From Gonapodya prolifera JEL478 (Eukaryota > Monoblepharomycota > Monoblepharidomycetes > Monoblepharidales > Gonapodyaceae): a stretch of DNA of 64,000 nt. The stretch lies in the NCBI GenBank assembly GCA_001574975.1, contig KQ965802.1:45985-109984 (forward strand), in the 5' to 3' direction. The translations under genes and the position numbers were made by a program. This document shows, one piece after another, positions 44,907 through 55,359 of this stretch. The notes under the pieces are model-generated. The model ran no database searches and was not told the DNA's origin. It saw only the letters and a program-made list of their open reading frames with translations. Numbering within the stretch: the first letter of the stretch is position 1; each line of letters starts with the position of its first letter.

Positions 44907-45705
44907 TCAGAAACGCCATCCCGAAGCTTGCTCTAGTCGGAGTATCACCGCCCCACTCTTGAGCACCTCTGCTGCGACGAGCTCGTCCAGTTGCTCTTTC
45001 CAGCACACCCGAACATCATCCACCCAGTCGAGGTTGACTCCTGCAGACGCCTCAATTCTGACTTCCATGACCTGCACTCGCTTCGAAATCTCCTCCATGG
45101 CACCCCACAGCTTGCGACCTGCGTCCTCCTGTGGCGGGTCGACTGGGGTGCGTACCGTGACGATCAACCGTTGCGTCGCTGGAGGCAGCGACGCCGAGAA
45201 TAAGGCGAAGAGGTTTGTAGAAGAGATTTGTGAAGTTGACCACGGCGTGGAGGGTGTGAACTGTGGAGGGGGCGGAGTGCAGCATGGTGAGGTAGGGGGT
45301 GATCAGCGTTAATCCACTTGTCTGTCTCCAGGGATGTTATTCCAAACTCTTCAAAGTTCGGCAGGAAGCGCTTCACGGAAAATAGAGACGCTTCGATGCC
45401 ATCTGAGATGAAAGTGGTTGTCCTTTGAAGTACTGAGGGTAGGAGGATGTCCAAGACGTCGGCCGCGGGGCTCAAGTGGAGAACCCGAATGTTATTTGAC
45501 GGCGTTACGTGAACCTCGCCATATGGAGTTGTGAGGCGATTTGCGTTTGGAAAGGGGAACTTTTTGGAAACAAAGGAGGCGATAGCAGATTGGATCTCGA
45601 AATCCATTGGCGGGAGACCAGCGACAAGTCTGCGAGCGAGGCAGGCGAAGAAAACTCGAAGATGCGAGCGAGGATCTCCGTGGGGATGGATTGCGCGGTG
45701 GCCAT
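44907..45705 (-). pseudogene. F-box pseudogene with large internal deletion, array copy 10
   Basis: Starts MATAQSIPTEILARIFEFSS and keeps the F-box up to LVSRQW, then jumps directly to DFEIQSAIASFVSKKFPFPN, a block that lies about 200 residues further on in copies 8 and 9. After a stretch ending near 45300 the frame changes, and the end reads LDWVDDVRVCWKEQLDELVA to 44907. It has one deletion of about 600 nt and at least one frame break. Confidence 0.8.
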
Positions 45706-47161
45706 TGTTATCATGGGCTGACCGCAGGTCTTCGTTAGGAGCGACAACCGTCCCGCGCGGACAGGCTGCGAGGCGTCTAACATTGCCCGCTGTTTTTGTC
45801 GCCGGGTCTCCGCCACCGGCACTGACGCATGCTGATTTGGTTCCGCGGTGGCATGCGCAGAGAGTTCGTGTACTGACGTGCGGGACCTTCGCTTCGACAC
45901 CTGTGGACCAAACAGCCATCAGCAGCATCTCCGACAACTGCAGCAGAGCACTGTCGCCATGAGCTGAATTCAGTGACCACGTGCACTGGGGCTTTCACTC
46001 ACACTGCGTTGCTGTTGCTTTTTTGTTTGCACATTGCTACGTACAGAGCCCTCCTTTAGGGTGCGTGTTTCTCGTGTGGTGACGTCAATGTCTATTTCTT
46101 TGCCTGCTCCGTAAAGGACTTATTTGCAGACGGTTGCCTCACTCGACGTCACATGGCTGCAACTCTTTTGCTGTAAGCGTTTGCGAGCAGCTGAGCTCTG
46201 ACTGCGCCTGCAGGTGCTAGACTGCTCAAGCTGGTGATTTTTACTCTAGTCTAACCACAGAGACATCCTAATTACCGACGTCAGCAGCAAGTAATTTTGG
46301 ACGCCACTTGTGTGGCCGGTCGCTTGCTTCCACTTGGGAGCTGGCGGTCTGGTTTGACGTGGTGCCATCTCCATTAACGAAAGCCGCCGGAAATCGGAGT
46401 GGGTTCTCCACATGGCCCAAATGTTGGGAGGGGAGTAAAAACGGTGAAGATACCATGAAGTGGTACCGGGGTATGACAACAAGCACTCCTTTTGAGCGAA
46501 TGATGGGAGTGCGGCAGCGTGAGATAAGTGGGTTGTAATGTTCAGCGGAGCCCAAGCCCTGCCCGGTGTGTTTCACTTCTGTGGCACCTCCGCATTGCAA
46601 GGCATAGGGAATTAAGTCCTGTATTTTGACCAAAACGACGCCGAGTTCAACAACACTGTGCGCGATACGGACACTCAGTGATGTCATTTTCCTTGTGCTA
46701 AAATTTGAAAAGAACATGGCACCGGTTGGAACTGTTCTGGGCGTGTGATGACCCCAGACTACGGTTATTCAATTGGCCGCGTCATGTCGCTTGCCTGATC
46801 TTGTGCTTGGCTTGTGCGGGAGGCGAGTACTATCAACACCCAGATGGGATTTCACGTGACACCGACCGTGACTTGTTGCGGGGTCCAACGCAAGTTATTT
46901 CAGCGCACTCCGAATGCATCTGCATGCGAAGGGCTCAGACTGGGATCAGGCAGTGCGGCTGGATGTCCACGTTTGCCGCGCCACAACGGCCACGCGCTGC
47001 ACGAGCTGCCAGTCATCTGAGCCAATTTCCAGTCAGCACGCGCACGGCCAAAGCAACCTTCGCAGGGTTGTCACCCTGATCGGTGATCGGCGTCTCCCTC
47101 CTTCGCAGCATCACCAAGGAACTGCAAAACTCTCACGGCGTCATAAGGATCACCGTGGCGC
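45706..47161. other. Intergenic with possible upstream exons of the membrane-protein gene
   Basis: 46240-46717 (minus) is open for 149 codons but resembles nothing. The hydrophobic stretch at 46760-46830 (plus; HVACLILCLACAGG) might be an upstream exon of the 47162 gene. Confidence 0.3.
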
Positions 47162-48087
47162 ATGTACTATGCCAACTCCGTGGACTCTTCAGATGTCGAC
47201 CTCGCCGTGCAGATCTACATCAACTCAATCACACTGACATCGTAAGTCGATGCACGGCAAAAGCCCCATGAACCGCCGGCCTTCAATCTCCCATGTAGCA
47301 AGCACTAACTATCTCTTTCTTCACCAACACCAAGAGCGGTGGCTCAAGCCGTCATCCTCATCAAGTTCATGGGCGACGTCGCGGTCTTCCCTGCACGACT
47401 CAAGGCCTTCAGCCTACTGAGTTTGTGCTCGTACATGATTTCTGCGCTGCTGCTCTTTGCCGTGAACAACACATCATACAATCCGGCCTTCTGGTGAGAC
47501 TCGTGTTGCTCAACGCGTATTTGACCACCATCCAAAACAAAAACGTCGGGCTGGTGATCTCGACAGTATGAGCTGCATCTTCCGCTGCATCGGTCACATC
47601 GGCAAATGGGGCAGCTACACGCTCAGAATCTGGGATCTCTCATCTCGCAACAAAGCCGTGCTCGCCTTCGGATCGCGTTGCAACTACTCACCACCGACTC
47701 CCTTCTCTGGTAACTATGGTCCACTTCACACCGCCATTTTCTGACGAGCCAACGTACCTCTGCCGCGTCCCCCCTAAAGGTACTGCACGCTCGCCATCGA
47801 CTCCATCCGCCCCTCCCCCCCGCTCCAGGTCGAATCCAGCCCTGTCGATTTCTTCATCGTCACCTGGTCCGTCCAAATCGCCTCCGACATCATTTACTGC
47901 AGCTACATGCGGGGCCTTTGCGAGGGATCTGCGCATGGCGGATCGACAGACGACGGAAAGTGCCGTAGCCTTTACACCACACTCGTTTCTCAACGCTGAT
48001 CCGAGATTGCCGTCGGTGGTGGGCGAGCGTAAGCTGGTGAAGGATGAGAAGGCGGATACAGAAGTTGTTCGGTCGGCGGAGGCGTGA
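47162..48087 (+). CDS. Multipass membrane protein, family X member 1 (unknown function)
   Basis: Exons 47162-47241, 47335-47493, 47567-47709 and one from about 47784. The N-terminus MYYANSVDSSDVDLAVQIYI is followed by two probable membrane helices (AQAVILIKFMGDVAVF; FSLLSLCSYMISALLLFAV). Next is a block with YTLRIWDLSSRNKAV, and then a further helix, VDFFIVTWSVQIASDIIYCS. The tail from 47930 is hydrophilic. Frames conflict between the last helix and the tail that stops at 48087, so a small exon or frameshift is unresolved. The gene at 59664-60920 (minus) has the same order of blocks. I do not recognise the family; a small receptor- or channel-like protein is possible. Upstream exons may be missing. 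Confidence 0.55.
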
Positions 48088-48475
48088 ATGATTTTGCAGC
48101 ACTTGGGGGAGGGCAGGAATCTTTCGTGAGAAATGGCGGGTGTCAGCAGTCCATACTGGGATTTATATTCTTAGTCGACAGCTACAGCGTTGTAGAGCGG
48201 ACCTTGGACAGTGAAGCATTCGGCCCTCCATCGGTTGATTCTGCATGATGGCCGACACCATAGTTGCGGACGTCCAGTGCACCACAAAAGATCAAAGAAT
48301 AGAGAGAAACGAGTTTCATTGTGTCTTTTGCGTAGTGTCTGATTTTACCCTGGCGTTTCGCCACTCGATTAATGCCCACTGTATGAACGTGAAATTATGA
48401 TAAGAAATCGAGCCTCCAAGTACACGAGAGTTGACTGCTGCTTGTTTCTCTGCACTCTGTGAGTGGTGAAGGCAA
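48088..48475. other. Intergenic
   Basis: No gene recognised. Confidence 0.3.
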
Positions 48476-49334
48476 TTGACCGCAGCAACTCAGTTCTTCG
48501 ATGCCATCCGCGTAAGATCACTTCATTCCTTTTCCTCTTTCCATTTCGGAATTCCATCTTCAATCGCCGGTCTCCTCCCCCGCCCGCACTCCCAACCCCA
48601 ATCCCGCAGCTTCGTCTTTGTCCGCGACACGCGTCCCGACGCCACGTCCTTTCTCCAAGACCGCATAGTGCGCCTGTACGATGCGCGCCATGTAGCCTTA
48701 TGGTCGGCCACGTGTAAGATATTCCGACCAGGTCCGATTTACTTGAACGCCGGAACGGATCAGAACAAAACACTCTTACTCCTTCAATCCCCAACGTTAT
48801 GGGCCGAAAGAACGTTTTCGCTCATAGGAGGATCGGTGTTTGCTGGGGCTGGGGCGGAGCTGGAGACGATCATTGCGCGGGTGAGTTCTGTTGGTTGATT
48901 CGACCATGAATTTGAGAAGCAAGACTCGACCCGGGACTCCGACCCACCAGTCCAAGAACATCTGGCAGCACCGACAGACATGTGCGATTGCAGGCGAGAC
49001 GCTCGAATTTGGTGACGGGTCCGTCGTCCGAATGGGAGCCGTAACAGTTGGGCCAACCTTGCGGGGGTACATTATCGAAGTAAGTTTGAGTTTGCCCACG
49101 AATGCCTTCCCTCGAAATTCCTCACCAAAAAACCACATCTTTGCGCAGGTTGGTGGACCCCACTCAACCCCAGCCGACGGCGCCAGCATCATTGCTCGTG
49201 TGCTTCCGCGAACAACCGCCCCTCGCTCGCTCACAGAGCTGGACCTTGCGACGGCAAAGCTGGACCCGGATACCTGGACGGACGCGCATACGGCGTATGG
49301 GTACCTCTGTACACTCGCAGGGAGCGTTCTCTGA
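48476..49334 (+). CDS. Unknown spliced gene
   Basis: Not recognised. Coding sequence is convincing from about 48613 (FVFVRDTRPDATSFLQDRIV; FRPGPIYLNAGTDQNKTLLL; LIGGSVFAGAG). It continues across a GT-AG intron (about 48890-49003) into TLEFGDGSVVRMGAVTVGP and LRGYIIE, and across another (49080-49149) into GGPHSTPADGASIIARV and LDPDTWTDAHTAYGYL. The protein looks beta-rich and globular without membrane helices. The start is uncertain; an intron of about 90 nt (48511-48606) probably precedes the FVFV block. The 3' end may extend through another intron to about 49550. Confidence 0.5.
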
Positions 49335-49886
49335 TCAGGATACCGTGGGCGAAGGATGGTCGACGGTGTAAGCTTCGCCGCGTCGGCTGTACTACCCCTG
49401 CTGGAATCCCCCAGAGAACGTCTATCGCGATCGAATGTCTGGAAGTCGACCCCGGCATTACGGAAGGGGGGTGCTGTTGAAGTGGCTTTTTGCGCGCCCA
49501 TCGACGAAGGATTTGCAGTCGGGGATATCTACCATCTCTTGCAAATATCATACAATAAGTAAAATTGGTACCGTTCTGGGTCTGATCCTGACGTTCATAG
49601 TCCAGTAGTGGTAGTTCTCTGGGTTCGCGGACGTGTCCGTAAAGCATTTTTCTCGACGACAGAGGCTCATCGCAACGGTAAGGTCGTACTTGGACAGAAT
49701 TCATGAAAGAAACTATCCGCACAAAACTTGTTATCCAGTGATGACGCCACATTTCATCGTCTCGGTGAAACTTCGACGAACTGCAAGGTCGCGTCACCAA
49801 GACGCATTCCCAAAAACTCTCTCCCCCGGGGGCTCCCTCACCACCATCTTCTTCCCTATAACTGCGAGCTTCACACTCCAGAGCGC

Positions 49887-49903
49887 AAAAAAAAAAAAAA
49901 AAA
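49887..49903 (+). repeat. A17 homopolymer
   Basis: Seventeen consecutive A between GAGCGC and GGCGCAG. It could be a retroposition tail, but no body with known structure or target-site duplication was found. Confidence 0.6.
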
Positions 49904-50572
49904 GGCGCAGAAGGTGCCCCTTATCCCCAGAGTGCCTTTTGGCCATGAAGAAGCTCAGCACCAACCTCACTTCTTCTGCAAGAATGGACTTGGGATCTTC
50001 CCAAAGACCTCCACTCTGCATTTCACTACCGTGCCTGCATCGGATCAAGTTAATCGGCCCCAATCATTCTCCGTCTTCGAACAAAGAGTTGAATTTCGCA
50101 GTCTAATCTCTCCGCGACGGCTCATCGCATCTGCAAGTGCCTCTGTTATAAGAATGCGTTTCAGACTCTTCTCAAAATCCACCGACACTTTAGCGTTCTC
50201 TCTAGCGTTCTCTCAGCACCATCCACATAAAGCGTGAGGAGGACGGAGCATTTCTATCGCACGACATGATGTATATTTCTGCTCAATCGGTGACTTCTTG
50301 CATGAGTTGGGTGTTAAGTTTTCCCTACTTACGGCCAGCTGTACCGCGACTTCGACAGGGTTCTCACTTGGAGGTCGTGGCCGCATTAACCCTGTTCTTG
50401 TATGTAACCCTCAGTAGGAGTAAGTCATCATAATAACCCTCAACAGCTGCAGAAATGCCAACAAAAATCAAGCAAGAGAGCAAGAGAGCAAGAGACGTGG
50501 ATATGTGTTTTACAGTGAGCTGAAAGCATTAAGCTCGCAGAATAAGAGGGCTCATATGAGAATCATCAGAGT

Positions 50573-50800
50573 TAGAGCCCGTTCGATGGCCGTTGTAAAA
50601 CGTGGTAAAGTGCGGTTTCGGCCTGATACCACCCGATACCACAACCACGGTAAATGGGGTTCGATAAACGTGGTATCGGTACAAACCACAGGAACCAATA
50701 CCACCCCTGTTCGATAGGTGTTTTAAACATCATGGTATTGTACATAACCGTGGTTTCGCTTTACCGCGCAAAATGCAGAGTTTTGAGTGGTATCAACGGT
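50573..50800. repeat. Internally repetitive short element (GGTATC/GATACC words), MITE-like
   Basis: Begins near GAGCCCGTTCGATGGCCGTT. A similar CCTGTTCGATAGGTGTTTT occurs about 130 nt later in direct orientation. Between and after these are many alternating copies of GATACCAC, GTGGTATC, ACCACGGT and ACCGTGG, so the sequence can fold on itself. No coding capacity; target duplication not identified. Confidence 0.5.
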
Positions 50801-51278
50801 GGTTTTACCAATTTTCAAACAAGTTGGCACAAAATGGCATTCAAAGTACGTCGAAAAGCATCCATAGTCAACGGTTTTGCCGGTGGTCCGGACAGGGGAG
50901 GGAGTGTGACATATTGGGAGCTCTGTGTTACGAGCCCCACCGCAGAGTGAGAACTGAATTGGTAGACCAAAAGAAGGTATCTTAGATTTATACGCAGACG
51001 TATTAAACATGTATAGCAGCATGCGAGGCAAAAGCTCATCTACATGGGGCGTAACATCTACGCTATTTATATACCAAGTTTGACAAGGATGGCGCAGCTT
51101 GCGAAATGTCACCTTAACGGCCCGAAACACGCTTCCTTCGGGATCATCGACAAATATCGTTTGTAGTTCGAAAATAAAATTGTATGTATATCTTATAATC
51201 ATAACATTGTGGTCTAGATACAGTTACGACAATAAAATTGAAACAAATACTGAATGGTGTAGACGTGAAGAAGTGCTC

Positions 51279-52205
51279 TTATTCCAGTGCCCACACATTG
51301 CGGGTATCCTGTTCAGCCCCAAGATCGCCTTTTGCCCAAGGAGCGTTCGACGTCCCCAAACTTGATGCTCCGTGACTGGGATCAACAAAGTCTCGGAGCC
51401 CACGTCCAAAGTTGAAGGCACACAGCGCCCCAGTTGCGAGAATGGTTGCGACGATGAAGATGTTGAACACGCAAAAGAAGGTCCCCACGTCTCGAACAAT
51501 GAAGAAAGTATCTTGGTCGAATGAAGGCGGGATTGGCCAGAGCTGTGCAAGCGTGACCGTCGTCAACTACGTCACGTCTCATGCTAGACTACACGCCCAG
51601 CAGCTCAGGCGCTCACCTGAGATAAGTGCATCACCAGAATCACCTCGAAGGCAACACCGACGACGAGAAACGCAAGTACAGGAGCAAAGTACTCTTTGCG
51701 CGAGGCCCAGAAAAGCGCGAGCAGGCTCGTAGCGTAAAGTGCGTAGATTGTTGTCGAGGCGTACAGAAAGGGCGCGCTGTAGGACCACAGACCGTGGGAT
51801 CCGAGATAGATCCCGCCCAGGAGGGCGAAGTAAATGGAAACTTTGATTTCGACGGTGAGAAAGGTGAATGCGCTGATATGAGATGATGGGCATTGTTGGC
51901 AGCCGAACAACCACTCCTGGTAACGGAGAGGCTCACCTGTATCTCCACTGCAACGCCCGATCAGCACCAATCTTCTTGAACGCGTTCCACTTGATATCGA
52001 GCCAGACCCATCGCAGCATTGCGAGCTGGCCCAGCAGATGTATCCCACACGCGACGCAAGTCACAACCTGCAATGCGTCGATGCTCTGGCTCCAGACGAT
52101 TAAGTCCGACATCTCGTCTTGGATTTCCGAAAGATACCGTGCGTACCAGAGCTGGGGGTCGACTGGAAATGACGTCGTCTTTGCAGAGCGGAACGGAGGA
52201 CTGAG
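51279..52205 (-). CDS. Multipass membrane protein of unknown function
   Basis: Read on the minus strand in at least three exons. The first covers about 52205-51940 (FPVDPQLWYARYLSEIQDEM; SIDALQVVTCVACGIHLLGQ; LRWVWLDIKWNAFKKIGADR). The second covers about 51855-51616 (FTFLTVEIKVSIYFALLGGI; YASTTIYALYATSLLALFWA; APVLAFLVVGVAFEVILVMH). The last is 51564-51279 (PPSFDQDTFFIVRDVGTFFC; FIVATILATGALCAFNFGRG), ending in a polar tail NVWALE. About five to six membrane helices are visible. The start exon is not resolved. It is divergent from the TKL kinase relic at 52340. The family is not recognised and differs from the 47162/59664 pair. Confidence 0.6.
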
Positions 52206-52339
52206 GCTAATGGACAGAAAGTTATTTTGCCTCCCATTATGTTAAAACACATGAGGTGGAGACCCGAGAGCGCCAGTATGTTGCTGTCGAGGTGGCGAGC
52301 GAAGATTGTCCACAGAAATAGATCGCACCGTGGGAACGC

Positions 52340-54994
52340 ATGGCTGGTATCCAGGCCGCGCGAGTGCCGGAATTCTGGGAGGTCGACGCGAAAGAAGTTC
52401 GATGGACGAAAGAAGTGCTGGGGAGAGGTGGATTCGGGGCCGTGTGACGCGGATATTGGCGCGGTGTTCCCGTCGCGCTCAAGAAGGTGTTCCTGGACGA
52501 AGCACGGTTGGTCCAGCCCGAATCACTGCGCGATCCATCGATCGCACTATCTGCCGAATCCTCCAATGACGGCAATGCTACGTCGCACCCTCATTCCTTC
52601 TCTGCAACGCGGAAACCACCAACGAAAACACAAATACATTCACATGCCATTGATAAACCCCTTCACGTTAAAGGCGGAACGAGGACCACCCGAGCGATGT
52701 TCGTCACGCAGACAGCAGTGGCGGAGGAAGATAGCAAGGATCTCGGTTATTCCAGAGCGGTGAGCAAGACAATTCGCAAACACTTCCATTACACGTTCTA
52801 ATATTGGGGACAGGGTTTGGATAGGGAGGCCTTTGTGTGGTATTCCATGACATCCCCCTTCGTGCTTCCTCTATTTGGTGTCGGGTGGGATGTCAACGGA
52901 ACACCCTATTTTATATCACCAATAATGTAGAACAAGAACGTGGAAACCTATCTCAAAGAAGTGAAGAAAGTGCACGGAGACGGCGTTGCTTACCAGGACG
53001 AAGTTTTGGGCTCGGTGAGGGAAATTGATCCTCGGCACTTCCGAGCGAAGTTTTCTGAAGTTTCACTTGTTCCTGTACCTGCTCTACGACATCGCCAGGG
53101 GCATGTTGTACCTTCACGTAGATGCTCACGTTATCCATACAGACCTCAAAACCGGCAACGTCCTCAACGCTGACAAGCGTGGGATAGTGACAGACTTTGG
53201 CTTCGCGAAGCTCACTGGTGGAGACGACGCAATTCTACCTGGCACCCTCCCGAACCTTCCACCTGAACGACTCGGTCCCGTACTGGGTGACGGCAGGGTA
53301 GTACACTCTGTCACAAAAGCGGGAGATGTATATGCGTTTGGAATCATGATTTGGGTGGTAAGTGCGCATGCTCAGTGGAATTCGACTCAAGCAAGGTGTG
53401 GCTCTAGACATTTCTATGAAGGTGTGGACGCTGACGCCTCCGTACCCGGATGTGGATCAAGACGATTTGCTTGAAGTATTCGGAGGGGTTCTTGGTGGCG
53501 ACAGGCCCAAGACTCCAGAGTCTATGATTCCTGACTTTGCTCGTTTGATGGAGGGATGTTGGTCTAACAATCCTTGTGCCCGCCCTAATTTCCATGACAT
53601 TGAGGGACATCTCGAACATATTTGGTACGTCAATTGAAGTGACGTACGGTCCCCTGTGACTCAATTTTTTCAAATTACACAGTCCTGAACTTCCTTGTTT
53701 ACGGCCTTTGCAATCTAACACAGCAATACTGGAATCCAAAGAGCGCGATGTCGACATGCTGAACGCCGAAACATTGTTTCAAACAGCTGAACACCATCGC
53801 AGAGACGGTAACGTGAAGCGGGCCATCAAATTCTATAAAAATGCTGCAGAGCTCAACCATGTTGACGCCGAGTACGAACTTGAAGAGTGGTGCAGAATTG
53901 GGATTGGGCTCCACCATCGCGACGTGGCAGTCAAGTGGTAAGAGAAAGCTGCTGAGCAAGGCCATGCAACATCTCTGCGTGCCCTTGGAGATTTCTATTC
54001 CTATGGTATTGGATTTTGCGAAAAGGATTTGAACCGTGCGATTGAGTACTCCCACTGAGCAGCGGAAAAGGGCCACGTTGCATTGCCGCGCAATGGCTCA
54101 ATTTCATTACTCGCAATTCCTAGAACGTTCCGGTGAGTTCAATTTTCCAGTCAGTTGTTAAACAACATTTGCGAAACTTGCGTGTCAATCCAGGGCAACA
54201 CACACACGGGTCATCGAACGTCTCCGTTTTTGCCGTGCTGAAGTGTTTTGACTGTGTCGCCTGGCATGATTGACTAACATAGTGTGATTTTATAAGGGAA
54301 CAAACTTGGCAATGTTGGCACAAAAGCAATTGCCGAGGCGCTCAAAGTGAACAAAACTCTCCTCGCTTTAGAACTTTCAGGTGAGTGTGGATGTAGAGCG
54401 TCATGTTTTTTGAGTGTGAATGACGAACAGCGTGTAATTTCGTTGTCAAATTCAGCAACTTCAATAGGAGTTGATGGTTTGAAGGCGGTGGGTGACGCCC
54501 TCAAAGTAAACACAGCCCTCGTTGAGCTGGACATGATGCGTGAGATTAGCAGACTTTTTTGGCAGCTGACTGACTGTTGTCATCTTACACTTCGTTGGTT
54601 TGGTCACAGACAATCGAATCGATGATGAAGGCGCAAGAAGATTGGCGGAAGCACTCAACGTCAACACCACACTCAAAAAATTGAACTTAAAAGGTGAGTG
54701 CGGTAGCTCTGTGATACAGTGATACTGGTTTTGGGCAGGACTAACAAACTGATCACACCAATTCACAGGAAACAGAGTACGCAACGATGGTGCACGAGCA
54801 ATTGCTGGCGCCCAAAAAATCAATAGAACGCTCACAGAACTGAATATTAGCCGTGAGTATGGAATTGTCGGTATCATTGGCGTCACTGATAACCAGCGTC
54901 ACGTCGGACAGTCAATTTGATTGGGAACGACGGCGCACACGCAATCGCCGACGCCCTCACAGTCAACACCACACTCGCAGTACTGGATCTGGGA
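52340..54994 (+). pseudogene. TKL protein kinase-Sel1-LRR gene, decayed
   Basis: Start ATG at 52340: EFWEVDAKEVRWTKEVLGRG then GFGAV, an in-frame TGA, and RGYWRGVPVALKK (glycine loop and catalytic lysine). PLFGVGWDVNGTPYF then a TAG and NKNVETYLKEV follow near 52860-52960. The catalytic lobe is at 53060-53640: YDIARGMLYLH, VIHTDLKTGNVL (HRD with Arg replaced), VTDFGFAKL, GDVYAFGIMIW, MEGCWSNNPCARPNFHDIE. Sel1-like repeats follow (RAIKFYKNAAELNHVDAEYE; EKAAEQGHATSLRALGDFYS) with two more in-frame stops. Five leucine-rich repeats end the gene, each in its own exon: GTKAIAEALKVNKTLLALEL (54310), DGLKAVGDALKVNTALVELD, EGARRLAEALNVNTTLKKLN, DGARAIAGAQKINRTLTELN and DGAHAIADALTVNTTLAVLD (54950). 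Tyrosine-kinase-like signalling with an NLR-type LRR end is the implied role of the intact family. Confidence 0.78.
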
Positions 54995-55359
54995 TGTAAG
55001 TCCACAATGGCTGTGACTTTCATGGGTTCATCGCAGACTATGTAAATGTGCGTGATCAATTTTCAAATAATTCGGACATTGATGCAGACCAGCAACACAT
55101 ATTACGCTCTCTCGCAACTAACAAATGCGCCATAATAGTCTAATTTATTGACTCCTCGTGGTCCAAGGCCACATCAACCAGCATCGTCGTATTTATGGCA
55201 ACGGAGAACGTGAGATAGATCACCGTTCCGCTTGCAAAACATATTTCGGGGTGCTACGATAGGTTTGATTTGTATTTCTCTCGACTTCCAAGTTCGAATG
55301 CAACACAAAATTTAAACAAGACAAGACAGTTGAGGTGACCGCAGCAGAAGCGCTTCTCA
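54995..55359. other. Intergenic, promoter side of TFB3
   Basis: No gene recognised. Confidence 0.4.

Larger units (their letters stand above)
49560..51278. other. Intergenic region with poly(A) run and an internally repetitive element
   Basis: No gene recognised. Holds A17 at 49887-49903 and the GGTATC-rich element at 50573-50800. Confidence 0.45.

Noticed and set aside
46268-46717. 149-codon minus-strand open frame
   Set aside because: No motif, signal or homology I can recognise, and no supporting neighbours or splice pattern.
49887-49903. A17 run as proof of a retroposed gene copy
   Set aside because: No recognisable transcript body lies upstream and no flanking target duplication was found, so it is listed only as a homopolymer.
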